The notes: generated from the letters alone by a model not told the origin. A stretch of DNA of 64,000 bases from Vanilla planifolia (GCA_023846275.1 CM043875.1:7142626-7206625); one strand, 5' to 3'; counted from the stretch's first letter, positions 46,158 through 60,300 are shown. Made by a program: numbers and translations.

Positions 46158-48719
46158 GTACGATTAAGATGGCTCAAATCTCACACGTTTCAAGTTTGAT
46201 ATTTTTGCATGCTTAACAATTATATATGAACACCTGAGCTGATTAAGTGCAGCCTTAAATAAACTTCCTGAAGGCCCACTAGATTGTGCCAGTATAGTTG
46301 GTATATGAAACTATTGCAAAACTTTAAATCAAAGGAATATTAAGAAAATGGTAAAATTAGGATAAATATCTGTTTTAAGCAACAACTTATATGGTCATAA
46401 TCGGCAAATATACAACAATTGGTCACACATCTATCGTCATCAAACATGCTGCACCCATTTTTTATGTATACTTTCTTCATTGAAACTAAGAATGATGTTT
46501 GTTTCAAAAATAATATCCCAAAATTACTGGTAAGAGAACTATCATTCATTGCTCTTTCTTCACACCACCAAAGTTAGAGCTGTAAGACAAATTCTGCAGA
46601 AATTGTGGGGCATTAATGCGTCTCAAAAAAATGTCGATATATAATTTGTAATGTTTAGATATTATTTGTAATTTTTAGAAACTTTTAAAGATTAATTTGA
46701 TTATTTAATAAAAGGATAATATAACCCTTATTCTTTCCAACCACAGTGAACTGCATGAGAGTAAAACACGATGGATTTGGGGAGGAGAAAGAGAGCTTGG
46801 GGAGGTGGGAAAAGTTTGGGAAGAGCTTTGATCGCATTTCTTGCCCAAAAAAAAGTTGATAAAAGTTATGTTTATTTAAGATTTTCTTTCATAGTGTTGC
46901 TAGTATAATGCATTTTGGTTTGCTTGTATTTTGGTTTTTATTTAGATAAGATTTGGATCAAGATTTCTAAGATGTAGTTTTTGCTTATGTCTTATATATT
47001 ATATGTAATAGTTGAGATAGTGCATCTAAAATCATAGATGGCATACTAAAAAAAGTGCTTCGAGCTAATCAATTTTTGAGAAAAAGTGATTATATATTAT
47101 TTATTAACTATCATACATTTAGACTCTAGATAATAATATTTTTGACACAAATTCTTGAGAAAAACACATAATACATTATTTATTAATATACCATATAGTT
47201 ATTTCTTAGAGCGAGATTTTGAGGATAGCAAACAGTATATTCAATCTTTAGTATATGATATGTTTATCATAATATACTATATATTGAGGTCAAAGCACTT
47301 ATATGTTAAGCCTCTTTTAGTAGTGCATATAGTTAAGAAAATTGTCTATTTAGTTCCTTCAACATTAAGTAAAAATGAGAATAACATATTGTGTATTGAA
47401 GCAAATGTAGCATATGTTGGGCTCAATATATGATAAAAATGAGAAATAGATGATATTTTAAGAAAGAAATGAAAAATTTAAATTTTTTTAAAAAAACTTT
47501 GAGAGACTCGTTGTAACTTTGTTTGCAAGTGCTTTTGATAAAGAAAACATGTAGATTTAAGGATTGTGAAAGAAAAAAAAACTTAAAACAAAGTTTGAGA
47601 ATTTTGAATGTTTTTGTGATTAGATTATGAACAAGTTTTGATAAGTTATAATGACTATTGTATAAGAAATGAAAGAAAATATCAAAAAAAGTAAAAATCA
47701 TGAAAGAGATTTTTCAAAGCCATTGACTAGCAAATTAAATGATTATGATATAAGAAAGATAAATTGTTTAATTAACTTAAAATGTGATGCGATCACATTG
47801 TATGGCATGGATTGATTGCGCATGTGTCTTAGTCTATGTGATAACATAATAGCTTGGGTTATATGTATGTGTTTGTGTGTGTGTGTGTGTTATATTATAA
47901 GTATTAAAACAAATGGTAAAAAAGAAATAAACCAAATAGAAAAGAAAAAAAATGATTAACTAGATAAGTATGTTGATCGATAAAAATCATAAAAAAGATG
48001 AAATAAAAATATCTTTAGATTTTTTTAAATGACCTTATTTTATGGCTTCCCAATACGAATAGATCACTCTTATTATCATTCTCTAATATGTTGGTCTCAC
48101 TATATTGTGTATCCTATTGGGTTATTTAATTACAATCCAAATGAGTTTTTCTATCAAAAAGTGTTTCAATATCTTAAGGTCATGTCATATCATAGAAACA
48201 TTAGGACTAATCTTTTAGTAGCTAATGTAAAACATTGTATCTTGTATTTCTCTATTTAAAAGTTCATTAATTAGTGATTCCTTTTTTAGGATATCATGTG
48301 ACATTAATTATTTTTTCTCTTTGGTCCTAAGTTTCTCTTGTAAGGTCTCTCACTTGTCTTTTCTTAAGTTTTTAGTCATGTTAACTCTTTTATTTTTTCT
48401 TTGGTTTTGATCATTTTCATGCTCATATTTTAAAAAAATATAATAAAAACAATATAAAATCTTTACAATTTTCAAATCTCAACAAAAACAAATTAAAACT
48501 CACACTATTCATCACAGTCAAATTTTTATATAAGTATACATGGTATGTTAAATATGTCAATGTTAAAAGCAAGTACATAATAAGGTAATGTGACATGTCA
48601 TAGAATGACATAACAAAGTAAATAACAAATAAAAAATCTCTTGAGTTACTTTCATTACTCTTCTGATAATATATAAAATAATCAAAGTTTATAATGGTTT
48701 TCTTTATGGAGGATCAAAT
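46158..48719 (+). other. 3' flank of the peptidase gene, unassigned
   Basis: An AATAAA at 46257-46262, about 100 bp after the stop, is a candidate polyadenylation signal. Beyond it the DNA is AT-rich with a TG microsatellite at about 47870-47891. The ORFs at 47155-47433, 47423-47701 and 48029-48259 are low-complexity and match nothing I recognise. Confidence 0.5.
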
Positions 48720-51362
48720 AAAAAGTTTGAGTATAGACTCAACAAAAGGAGCTTAGGAAGGGGCATTCCCAATCCCAACAAAAATTAGAAATAAGCGCTT
48801 AGTACGTCACCCAATCTTTAGGAACATTCTCTTGTTTGTAGATTAAATGCAATCATGTCATTTATAAACTATAAAACATCTTTATACCTATCTCCATAAG
48901 AGGGGTCTTCTAACATCCAAGCAATTTCCAAGATAATTGTGATAGAATCAGATTAAATTTTAGTAGCATAATAACTATTAAATTTATTCTTCAATATATG
49001 CATAGCTTCCATGATAGCGTTCACCTACATTATAACGACTCGTCACTGTAAGCAACTAAAGGTACGAGTTTTTATGCATTTTGTAGAATAATTTTCAATA
49101 GGTAGTAGAATGTGAATATAAAATTGAATATGGTGAATTTAGTCACAAAGTTTGGTCATTGTCGCATAACTTTTGGAGCTCTGGATAATTTGTAATTAAT
49201 TTTTGAAGTTATTAATAAATATTATTAAATAAATTAAAAAAATTGGAATTTAAATATCCCAAAATTTCTCGAATGGGCTTGCAAGTCTCTTTCCAGCACG
49301 CGGCTTCCCCGACACAGTTAGGGTTTCTGAGAGAGGCGACTTCGGGGGGATAATCAGCGAGGTCTAGTAATCGGACGGCTGATGCGAAAGAAAGAGGTGA
49401 TCTTCGAGAGGTTGTATGCAAGGGAAAAGTTATCCGATACATCTGCTTGACCGAAACCCAAATCAAGCGGGCCGCATGTTCTCCCATCGCAAAAATCGAG
49501 AAAAAAGTGTGTTGTGCCTTAATTTAAAGCACGAAAAGAAAAAATAGAAAAGATAATTTTTGTTGATTTTTCAAATTTTTCCCGTTGCCATGTGGATTTT
49601 TTAGACCGTATAGGGTTCTCGTCGGCAAGCACGTGGCGCTGTTTCTCCAATTAGCAGAAAAAAAAAAAAAATATATATATATAATAAAATCCAGAAAAGG
49701 AAAAAAATAAAATGTGGAGAAAAATATGACAAGAAAATAAAATTTTTATAGGTAGATAAAAATTGAAAAAAATGATGACTATGCATATTGTATTGTATTT
49801 TATAGCAGATTATTGTTAAAAAAAGGGAAATATTGATAGACTCTTTTTATACAGAGTAAAAATTGTCTTGAAGATAATAAATCAAGAGAATACAATTTTG
49901 GTTTGTAGGAACAAGCTTGTGGGGGTAAGTTTATATTTCAATATTTAATTGATGTTGATACATGTAATTGTAAGAATTAATTTAGATATTTAATTACTTA
50001 TAGAAAATGAAAGAAAAAAGAAAAGAAAAAGAAATTGAGGTAACATTTACAACAAAGGTAGGTGAATTTAATTATTTGTCATGTAAGTAGGTATGATTTG
50101 ACTTAAATTATATATGATATGATATTTATGATGCATATGTTACTCAAATTGATATGTAATACACCTTTAAAAGAAATTAAAAATATAAGTATATAACATG
50201 ATGTGTGTTGTGTGATAAAGATAATAGGGTTAAATATCATGATAGAAATAGAGATGAAAATAGAACATGAAATTTCTCTAGACTTATCCTTATTATCGCT
50301 TTGGATGTGAAAGCACCAGCATAGGATGTTAGGCTTGACGAGATGAGAACTAGTACAGGATGTTTGGTATCATAAGCACTGGTTTGATATCGGGCTATGA
50401 TATTGTACAAGATGTGATGAGCACTAACACAGGATGCTGGGCATCATAGGTACTAGTTTGCTACCATGTTATGAGATGAGATGACATCAGAGACCTCCTC
50501 TGATATTGCTTGCACTTATTATAGGGATGAGGGATGAAGATTATATGTGATAGATATAGCTAGCCAGCTATGCTTACGAGAAGAGATCTAGAGATGATGA
50601 GATATCACAGATAAGATGACATATGATTAGGACATTGGTGTACATGGGAACTATCTTAGGCCTAGATATAAAGAAAATGAAAGAAATGAAACATAAAAGA
50701 AAAGAAATGAAAGAAAGAGAGAAAAAAAAGTAACATGAAATAAAAGATAAGGATGTGTGTGCATATTTGATGTGTTTACAGCATATTGTTATTCATATTT
50801 TTATATGATGAGCATTCATGATATGTCATGTGACATTGTGTTATTACATTATGTTTATCATGCATTATTAGTTATTCATATCAATTCATCTACTAGGTAT
50901 TTTATAATCACCCCTGCTTACATTACAAAACATGTCGCAGGTTTACACAGAGACAATACATAGAGTGGCATGTGAGGTGTGTGAACACTCCTTTATATGT
51001 TGATTTTATCTGTTATCATGTTGTTGAGGATTTGTACATAATAGAACATGTATGTATGCATTTTATTTATTGTGATGAATTAGTAGAATTGTTATTAAAT
51101 TGAAATTATTGTATCATTATGACGTCACCCTCGTTCACAGTGGTTTAAGTCCTCATAATCAGCTGCATAAACTCCAATTTGTCATCGATCAGGTGATAAT
51201 ATTGGTGTTATGAGTGGCGGGACATGAAAGGGTGGTATGAGAGCCTAAAGGTTGTTAAAATGGAGAATTTGAGTGAGGGCACTAGCACAGCATATGCAAG
51301 ACATACCTATTAAATGAAAATTATTTTCATAATAATGATTTTTAATAGATTATTGAATATTG

Positions 51363-51737
51363 ATATGTGAATTTTGATGATATTTTTGTATATTCTAGAA
51401 ACACAAAAGATCATATTGGGTTATGCATATTATGTTACAGACATTACGTGCACATCGGTTGTATGCGAAATTTTCAAAATGTGAATTTTGGTTATCCAAT
51501 ATGACATTTCTAGGCTATGTTATCAGTGCAAAAGGGATATCTATAGATCCTCAAAAAATAGAGGCTATTATATATTTGCCTCAACTTACAAATGTTATTG
51601 AGGTTTTAAGTTTTCTGAGTTTAACAAGATATTATAGAAAATTTGTGCACGAGTTTTCTCGCAATTGTTGCACCTTTATCCAGATTGACTCAAAAAGCTA
51701 TGAAATTTCTCCTGTGAGGAGAGTTTTCAAAAGTTGA
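51363..51737 (+). pseudogene. Element G reverse transcriptase (C-terminal part)
   Basis: It reads 'NFDDIFVYSRN' at about 51370-51405, the gypsy catalytic box (F/Y-x-DDI-x-x-YS). After a one-base frameshift near 51420 it continues 'LYAKFSKCEFWL', 'FLGYVISAKGISIDP' and 'SFLSLTRYYRKFVHEFS' in one open frame to 51737. The pattern is standard for plant Ty3/gypsy RT. The RT N-terminal half is missing. Confidence 0.88.
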
Positions 51738-51739
51738 AA

Positions 51740-52140
51740 GTAAAATTGACATCAGCTCTAGTGTTGACTTTGCTTAAAGGAACTAAAGGTTATCAAATTT
51801 ACAGTGATGCATCATTTTTGCACGGATTGGGTTGTGTTTTAATACAATTTAGGAAAGTTATAGCATATGCTTCCTAGCAATTGAAACCACACAAAAAGAA
51901 TTTTCTAATTCATGATCTAAAACTGGTAGCAATTGTGATTACTTTGCAAATCTGGAGGCATTATTTTTATGGGATGAAATGTGAAGTTCTGACTGATCAT
52001 CAAAGTTTGAAATACATATTTATTTAAAAAAATTAAATTTGAGACAAAGAAGATAGTTAGAATTTATTAAAATTATAATTTGTAAATTATTTATCATCCA
52101 AGTAAAATAAATGTGATTGTTGAAGCGTTAAGTAGAAAAG
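51740..52140 (+). pseudogene. Element G RNase H remnant
   Basis: It encodes 'GYQIYSDASFLHGLGCVLIQ' (about 51790-51850), the gypsy RNase H block 'Y-x-DAS-x-x-GLG-x-VLMQ'. 'IWRHYFYGMKCEVLTDHQSLKY' follows (about 51950-52015). Several in-frame stops and frame changes. Confidence 0.85.
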
Positions 52141-52618
52141 CACATCATTTGATTATGGCTCAAAATGATGAAAAGTGAATTTCATTTGAAATTAATAATT
52201 CATTAGTAGAGACAAAAATATAAAGAAATATATGACTATTGTATTAGTTGTCTTTCAGGTCAGACTGGATTGAATCCATTAAAGAAGATCAGTTTTAGGA
52301 TGAAGAATGTCAAAAATTAATTCAAAAAGTTCAAGATGGTTGAGAATCTGATTTTATTATTAATAAAAATAATATCTTGAGATTTCAAAATCATTTGTGT
52401 GTCCTTAATTATCAGTAATTAAAGTAATTATTTAAAGAAATTCATAATTTGAAATATACTATTCATCCTGGAGGAAAAAAAATGTATCATGAATTGAAAC
52501 AATGATATTGATAGCTTAGTATGAAAAGATGTGAGTGGTAGAATGGGTTAAAAAATATGATTTATCAATACGTGAAAGGAGAACAACAAAAACCTAGTAG
52601 ATTATTACAACATTTGTT

Positions 52619-53100
52619 ATGGATTTTGTTGTGGGGCTATCTAGATCATCAACAGGACATGATTATATATGGGTGATAATTGAAAGGTTGATAAAATTTA
52701 CACATTTCTTAGCAATAAAAATGACATATATAGCTAAAAAGTTAGCTCGTATGTATTTGAAGCAGATTGTGAAATTACATGATGTGTCAAAAGAAATTGT
52801 GTCTGACAGAGATAAAATTTACATCTCATTTCTAGAAAAAAACACATCAAGTTTTTAGTATACAGTTGAAATTTAGCACAGCTTTTCACTCACAAACAGA
52901 TGGCCAAACAGAGCAAACAATTAAAGTCTTAGAAGATTTACTACGATTTTGTATTATGGATTGTAGAGGAGATTAAGAGGGTCATCTTTCTTTATTAGAA
53001 TTTGCATATAACAACAGCTATCAAGTTGTTATTGGGATAACTCCTTATTAAGCTCTATATAGAATAAACTATCAATCTCTATTATGCTAGTTCGAGGGTA
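52619..53100 (+). pseudogene. Element G integrase remnant
   Basis: It reads 'MDFVVGLSRSSTGHDYIWVI' from 52619, then 'IVKLHDVSKEIVSDRDKIYIS' and, after a frameshift near 52850, 'FHSQTDGQTEQTIK' (about 52885-52925). The D-D-E core positions can be placed at D of MDF and D of SDRD. The continuation to about 53100 has stops. Confidence 0.85.
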
Positions 53101-53477
53101 AAGAATGATAGATTATTGAGTTTGATTTTGTTGATGATGTTACAAAAAATATGCAATTAATTAAAGAAAGAATTCAAACATCATAGGATAGATAGTAAAA
53201 ATATTTTCATAATAAACATAAGAATATTAAATTTCTCACTGATGATCATGTATTTATTAAAGTTAACCCAATGAAAGGTGTTTCAGATTTGATAAAGCAA
53301 AAAAATTATAGCCAAAATATATTGGTCATTTCTAGATTTTAGAAATGGTAGAACAGGTGGCTTACAAAATTTCTTTACCAATGTAATTTGCTAGAATATA
53401 TTATGTATTCCATGTATCTCTTTTGATAAAATATATCTCTGATCCAACACATAATCAACTACGATGTAAAAGAGATT

Positions 53478-53648
53478 GAAATTCAACCAAATATGATATA
53501 TCAGGAGCAATCAATAATGATTTCTAGATAAAAAAGAAAAGGTATTGGAAAACAAAGTAATTCTCATGGTAAGAATATTGTGGTAGAATCATATTAATAT
53601 AGAAACAATCAGGGAAATAGAAGGAAAGCTTAATACCCTAATTTATTC
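53478..53648 (+). pseudogene. Element G chromodomain trace
   Basis: One frame reads 'IQPNMIYQEQSIMISR', a stop, 'KRKGIGKQSNSHGKNIVVESY', a stop, then 'RRKA', a stop, and 'YPNLF'. It aligns in spacing with the plant chromovirus C-terminus (Y-x-EQP-x-I...K-x-LR-x-K...YP-x-LF). It lies directly before the 3' LTR, as expected for Tekay/Del-like chromoviruses. The assignment is by eye. Confidence 0.55.
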
Positions 53649-54327
53649 TGAAATTTTAAGACAATTTCTTGAGGAAAGATTGTAACCACTCGTCATCGTA
53701 AGCAATTAAAGGTACAAGCTTTTTGCATTTTGTAGCTTAATTTCTAATATTTGAAATTAGAATATGAATATAAAATTGAATAAGGCCAATTTAGCGACAA
53801 ATTTTCGCCCTTGTCGTGTAATTTTGGAGCAATGGATAATTTGTAATTAATTTTTGAAGTTATTAATAAATAATATTAAATAAATTAAAAACAAAAATTG
53901 GGATTTAAATACCAAAATTTCCCGAACAGGCACGTGAGTCTCTTGAAAACCCTTTCTCGCATGCGGCTTCCCCGACGCAGCTAAGGTTTTCAAGAGAGGT
54001 GATTTCAGGGGGCGAATCGGCAAGTTCTGGTCACCGGATGGTCGACGCAAAGGAAAGAGGCGACATTCAAGAGGGTGGTGAACACGAGGGAAAAATTATC
54101 TAACAAAGCTGCTTGATCAGAACTCAAATTGAGCAGGCCGCACGGTCTCCTGTCATCGGAAATCAACAAAAAAGAGTTGTGGCTTTGATTCAAAGCACAG
54201 AAAGAAAAAAAAATAAAATAGGTTATTTTTTTTATTTTTCATATTTTCCCGTTGCATGTGGATTTTTTGGATTGTATAGGATTCTCGGCAACAAGCATGC
54301 GGCGTCATTTCGCTGCAGACCAATGGA

Positions 54328-54328
54328 A

Positions 54329-54355
<27 letters not shown>
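54328..54355. repeat. (AT)n microsatellite in the 3' LTR of element G
   Basis: Fourteen or so AT units. The 5' LTR has a shorter AT run at about 49670-49683 in the matching place. Confidence 0.95.
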
Positions 54356-54359
<4 letters not shown>

Positions 54360-57300
54360 CCGAAAAAGGAAAAAATAAATAAATAAAATTGGAGAAAAAT
54401 ATGATAAGTAAAAGAAAGTATTTGTAGGTAGACGTAAAATGAAAAAAAAATGATAACAAGATTGTATTGTATTTTGTAGTAGATTGTTGATAGAAAAAGG
54501 GAAAAATTGATGGATTTTTTTTATGTAAACGAAAAGTTGCCTTGAAGAAAATAAACCAAGAAAGCACAGTTTTGGTTGGTAGGAACAAACTTGTGGGGAT
54601 AAGTTTATATTTTAGTATTTAATTAATGTTGATACATGCAATTATAGAAATTGAATTAGATATTTAATTACTTGCGAAAAGAAAAAAAAGAAAAAGAAAT
54701 TGAGATAACACTTATAACAAAAATAGATGAATTTAATTATTTGTAATGTAAGTAGATATGATTTGATTTAAATTATATGTGACATGATATTTATGATGCA
54801 TATGTTATACGAATTGATATGTAATATATTTTGAAAAGAAGTTAAAAGATAAGCATACAATATGTTGTGTATTATGTGATGAAGATAACAGGGTTAAATA
54901 CTCTGATAGAAATAAAGATGAAAATAGAACATAAAATTTCTCTAGACTTATCCTCATGATCCCTTAAGATGTGATGAGTACCAACACAGGATGTTGGGCA
55001 TGACGAGATGAGAACTAGCACAGGATACTGGGTATCATAGGCACTGTTTTGATACCAGGTTATGATATTATATGAGATGTGATGAGCACTAGCACAGGAT
55101 GTTGGGCATCATAGGCACTAGTTTGATATCATGTTATGAGATAAGATGAGATGGCATCAGAGACTTCCTTCAATACTGTTTGCACTTAGTGCAGGGATAA
55201 GAGGTGGAGATGATATGTGATAGATACGGCTGGACAACTGTGCCTATAGGCACTCCTATTGGCAGAGGTCTAGAGATGATGAGATGTCACAAATGAGATG
55301 ACACATAATTGGGACATGGGTATACAATCTTATAGGAATTATCTTGGGCCCAAATATAAAAAAATAAAAGAAATGAAAAATAAGAGAAAAAAAAGAAAAG
55401 AAAAAAACCGAAGCAACATGAAATAAAAGAATAATGATGTGTGTATATTTGATGTGTATATAGTATATTGTTTTTTATATCTATATATGTTGAGCACTTA
55501 TGATATGCCATGTGACATTATATTATCACATTATGTTTATCATACATTGTTAGTTATTCTTATCAATTCATCTATTGGATTTTTTATGCTCATCTCTTCT
55601 TATATTATAGTATAGGTCACAGATTTATACAGAGATGATGTATTGAGTGGCATGTGAGGTGTGTGAATACTCCTCTATATGTTAATTTTATCTATTATCA
55701 TATTGTTGAGGATGTTTATAGAATAGAACATGTATGTATGCATTTTATTTGTTGTGATGAATAATTAGCATTATTATTAAAGTAATATTATTGTATTATT
55801 ATTATGTTACCCCCATCCACAGTGATTTATTTCCTCATAATCAATTACGTAAACTCTGATCTGTCGTCGACCAGGCGGTACTATTGGTATTATGAGTGGT
55901 GGGGTGTAACATCTATAGTATTGCTCGCCTTGGAATAATAAAAATTACCAGCAATGAGTGAGGGCTTGCCGCTATAATCCCTCATTGCCATGCCAATTCT
56001 AGCAACATCCCCCAGAATCGTTGTATCACAATTGATTTTAATCTACCTCGTTGGAGGAGTCCATTTTATCTTCATACTCGATGTCTCCCAAAGTTGCTTA
56101 GCCCTCAAGTAGTACCACAGTGCATGTTGTAATGTCTTTATTGCACTGTAGCCCCAAGGACACAACTCATTAGATGCTAGATCCCTTACAACCAGCCAAG
56201 TAGTAGTATGAATTATATTTTTAACTATCCTCTAAATAAACACTTTAACCTGTGGCTGAACTTTAAGTTTTTAGATCCAAGAGAAACCAAAACCTGCTGC
56301 AATTGAGCTTTCAAATCAACTGCAGTCTCTTTTTTAATCATGTTGCTGTATATATATTTGTTTTTCATCAGCTGGCTCTCAGGTTATACATAATACAGCT
56401 CATCCTTGCAGCCATTCTTCACCCATAGAAGATGGAGAATTCTTGCCCCCAAAGAAAGTGGTCTAATCTTCCATCTTGCAACATGCTCCTCTACACTCTG
56501 AATAATAAAGTTGAGCTCTCCTTTTCTCAAAAGTTTGGTCAAAATAAGGATTCCCAAGTAGTTGAGTATACTTTCCTGTGTCATATAGATCTTCCCGGCC
56601 ACCATTTTCTTTGTTTTGCTCGTCATTCCTCTACTGAACAGCACTCTTGATTTACTCAAATTCAATTATTGTCCCAAGTCATTGCCATACTCCACCTTTC
56701 TAATGGTTCTTGCTGCTGCACAAGTGACGGGCACATATACATAATAATATCATTAGCGTAAAGAAGATGTGAGATCAACTGTGTAGACTTACCACTATCA
56801 AAACCCATCACCACCTTTTCCTCCTATTCCTTCACAAGCGATGACAAGTATTTCTACTCAATGGTAAATAAATAAGGTGACAGGGGCACTCTAGTCCAAG
56901 TCCTTTACTTGCCTCAATCGACAGGAGCCTTGACCCATTAAACAAAACACCAAACCTTGGGGATGAAATGCGTGTTTCCACTAACTCGCACCAAATGCTA
57001 GGAAACCTCAAGATTTTCATCATTTCAATTGCAAATTGCCATCTCATCTTATTGTATGCTTGTTCCTTGTCCTCCTTGATAGTCATAAGTCCCTCCCTAG
57101 AGGTTGATGAGTGCATACAGGCTACCATCTCTTGGGCTAAAAATATATTATCTGAGATAGTTCTGCCTAGCACAAATGCTCTCTGCTTCATTACCATAAG
57201 ACCTGATAACACTTTCTTCAATCTCCCAATCAAGATCTTTACAACAATAATATAAATAATATTGTATAAGCTTATAGGCCTGAATTGCTCTGGTTTGGCT

Positions 57301-60300
57301 GTGCCCCTCACCTTTGGAACAAGCACAATCAAGGGTTCTTCCACATTTTTGGCATGTACTTGTCATGGAAGAATTACTTTACTACACTAATAATTTCCCC
57401 TTATGTGATTTCCTAGTAGCCATGAATGAACTCTACGGTAATCCCATCCATCCTTGGAGTTCTGTACTTTTTGATAGATCTAGCTGCATTCTTTATTTTC
57501 ACCTCAATTACCAGTGCAAAAAGCTCAGTCACGTGCTCCCTACCAATGCTTCTATGTGGTTGAAATTTTTGTGGTGGGCAATAAATGTTCTCACTAAATC
57601 ACTTCATCATAAAATAATTCATTAATAAATATTTAATTTTAGTTGGAGAGCTCACTAAAATCAAATAGTAAATACGTTTGCTCCTGTTAAGAGAAGTCGT
57701 TGTAGCCTAAAAGAATATAGTATTTTGGTACCCCAACTGCACCTAATGCATCTAGGCATGTTGCCACCACCATCTCTCCTCAAGTCCAACCGCCTATGGA
57801 AAGAAGTAATAAGTTGTCCCAACTAATCATGATCATGTTGTGTGAGACCTTCATCTGACTCCTTGAGCTGAAGATGTTGAATCTCCCCGTTCTTTGGTGA
57901 TTTTGCTTGATAAAGTTCTTCATCTCCATGTTACTCCACTTCTCAATGCCATTAGAGTTCTGCAAAATTTTGTAGATAAGCCCTTCATCAAGTTACACCT
58001 GACCAATCTATTCCACATCTTTTGCATAATTCTCATAGTCTGAGGAAATGATAGCCACACGCTTTCAAATTAACACCTTTTTTTAGTAATCATATCTTAT
58101 TGTGAACACATCTCAATAAGCAATGGACAGTGTTCAGATCCAATGTATGGTGGATGAGATAGTTTAGTATTTGTATTTATTTGAATCCACTTCAAGTTCA
58201 TTAAAGCTCTATCCAGCCTCTCAAAGATGCTGGCACTTTTCTCCCTTCTATTACATCATGTATACCTATTACTCATAAAGCCAAGGTCCATGCTCAAGCT
58301 TCTACATAAAAGAAGAAAATTCTTACTGCCCAACTCCATTCTTGAACTTCTTCCTTCCTTTTTTCTCTTCCTACGATTAGAGGATGTTAAAATCACCTAC
58401 AACCAACATTGGGCCACCTCCCTTTGCCGCCTCTCTCAACAAATCCCCTGTAATTCTATGGGTAACGGTGTCCTTGGATGCACACACCACACTGCATTTC
58501 TACAATTAGCAATTCCAGTATTAACCTGCACGGAGACCACCTGGGGTGATAAATTGATAACATGAATGTCGTGATAGCCCAGTCAAAGGTTGAACAACAA
58601 ACTCCCACTCCTTTCCCAGCAGCCTGTCCGCATCTTACCTATTGAATATCTCCACATGCGTCTCCACAAATGTCACCACTGCCACATTATTCATTCTAAC
58701 CATTCACTATAGGTAGCCCCTAGATTGTTTATCTCTGATTCCCTCACATTCCATACAAAAATATTAACCATGATATTTTGATTGGTGATCCGAGCTATCC
58801 CACTATAGTTTGCTCTTCAACCTGCTGTTCTTGTCATTTCAGTAGCTTTTGCATCCAACCATGGTTAAATTCTCATACCATTCGGCACTCTTCCCATCCT
58901 TGTTTTTGATTAGACATAGGGGACTTGCATTATTGGGTACTCCACTTCCATCCACATTAGTCCTTTGCTGGCTAAACACCCCTGCATTGCAGCAGCTGTG
59001 CTGAAGTGCATCGCTCCCCTTGCAATTCTTCCTACCATTCCAACAAGTACTGTAGTCAACCATGATTACTTTTACGTGCACATCACGTCTTCCCATTTAT
59101 AATATTAATTGTCAATAAGGGACACACATTCCACATGAAACCAGCACCATACTCATTAGAATTGCCATGAATGGTCTCATAAGCCTTGCAGCAAGCCTGA
59201 TCACACACATCACTCCCGTTCAAACTGTAGCTAAGATGTTACATTCCCTCTTGGATTAAGCAGCCATTCGTGTGTGCACCTAATAAACAACAGTAGTTGA
59301 ACTTCCCATCATGGACAACCAGCAGCCAACTATTTGCAACAACAAATGCAATTATTTCAAGACGATATATCACAGCTATAGGACCCCTCACCATGAGAAT
59401 ATGTTGTGCAGGTAGAGAAATATAACATTTCTCTCATTCATTTATACAAATTTCCCTCATTAGAAGGTCAATGATTGAACATATGCACCTTGTTTCCCAG
59501 CACAATCTTTCCTAGCACATCCTACTTTCACTAAAATTGCAACTTACATTGAAGCCCAGAATAACTACACCTTGGTTCTTGAAGTTATGCAGCCAAACAT
59601 ACTTCTTTATGCAGTCTTTGAAAAACTGCATATGAGAGTTCCTCTCAGCCAATTCAACACATTTTCACATCATCACAAGGGAGACTACCTTGGGGATTTT
59701 CCTTCTCCCCATAGTCCACTTCTCTTATTTTATTGAGTATGTTGCTTTCCAGCTACACTCCTTTGTCACCATAATGGGGCTGCACCTCCACCCTCTATCC
59801 ACTAGAACTAGCTTGTTATCCCCTAGCATTCTTTGGAGCCCACACACCCTTGTTTAGTTCCCTCCCTCTTGGCCTGGAAGCACTCCTACTCCTGCTGATT
59901 TGTTTGCAATTTCTTAATTTATTTTCATTCCAATTCACTTCCCTTTGGCTATTAATCATGTTTCTTGGTTTGTAGTCCCTTTGCTATTCCAACATAGCAG
60001 CCCTCCTTTTCCTCGGTTGCACTAGCATCCAAGGACCCAATCCTTTCTTCGTCACTATGTCTTCCATATTTTGTTTTGACTACACTTGCATAGTATGATC
60101 TCCTGTTTTTTTTTGAAGTACCTTCACGATCATGTAAAATGGTAAGGTATTATCATAAATTCTGCTCACCAAATCATACTTGTGGAACTCAATCTGCCTC
60201 TGACATATTGAGTCTGATATGAGAATCTCATCCTGGATGATAAAATCCATCTTCTTGGGAGCTAAATCTTTCACATCAACATATTGAGCCATTTCCATAA

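Larger units (their letters stand above)
49031..55911 (+). mobile_element. Ty3/gypsy (chromovirus-like) element G with 2.2-kb LTRs
   Basis: The 5' LTR (about 49031-51227) and 3' LTR (53681-55911) align along their length, starting TATAACGACTCGTCACTGTAAGC and TGTAACCACTCGTCATCGTAAGC. Just inside the 5' LTR is a primer-binding-site-like TGGTATGAGAGC (about 51233). The 2.45-kb interior starts within the RT domain, so gag, protease and the RT N-terminus are deleted. RNase H, integrase and a chromodomain trace follow. Stops are many. Both flanks are the same LINE RNase H domain. Flanking 5-mers on the minus strand (ATAGA/ATGTA) match at 3 of 5. Confidence 0.88.

Noticed and set aside
54113-54588. 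ORFs on both strands around the AT microsatellite
   Set aside because: They are low-complexity, lie in the 3' LTR of element G and have no counterpart reading frame in the 5' LTR.
49031-55911. Endogenous pararetrovirus instead of a retrotransposon
   Set aside because: Long terminal repeats, a tRNA-primer-like site and an integrase remnant with a trailing chromodomain trace all point to a Ty3/gypsy element; no movement or coat protein motif was seen.
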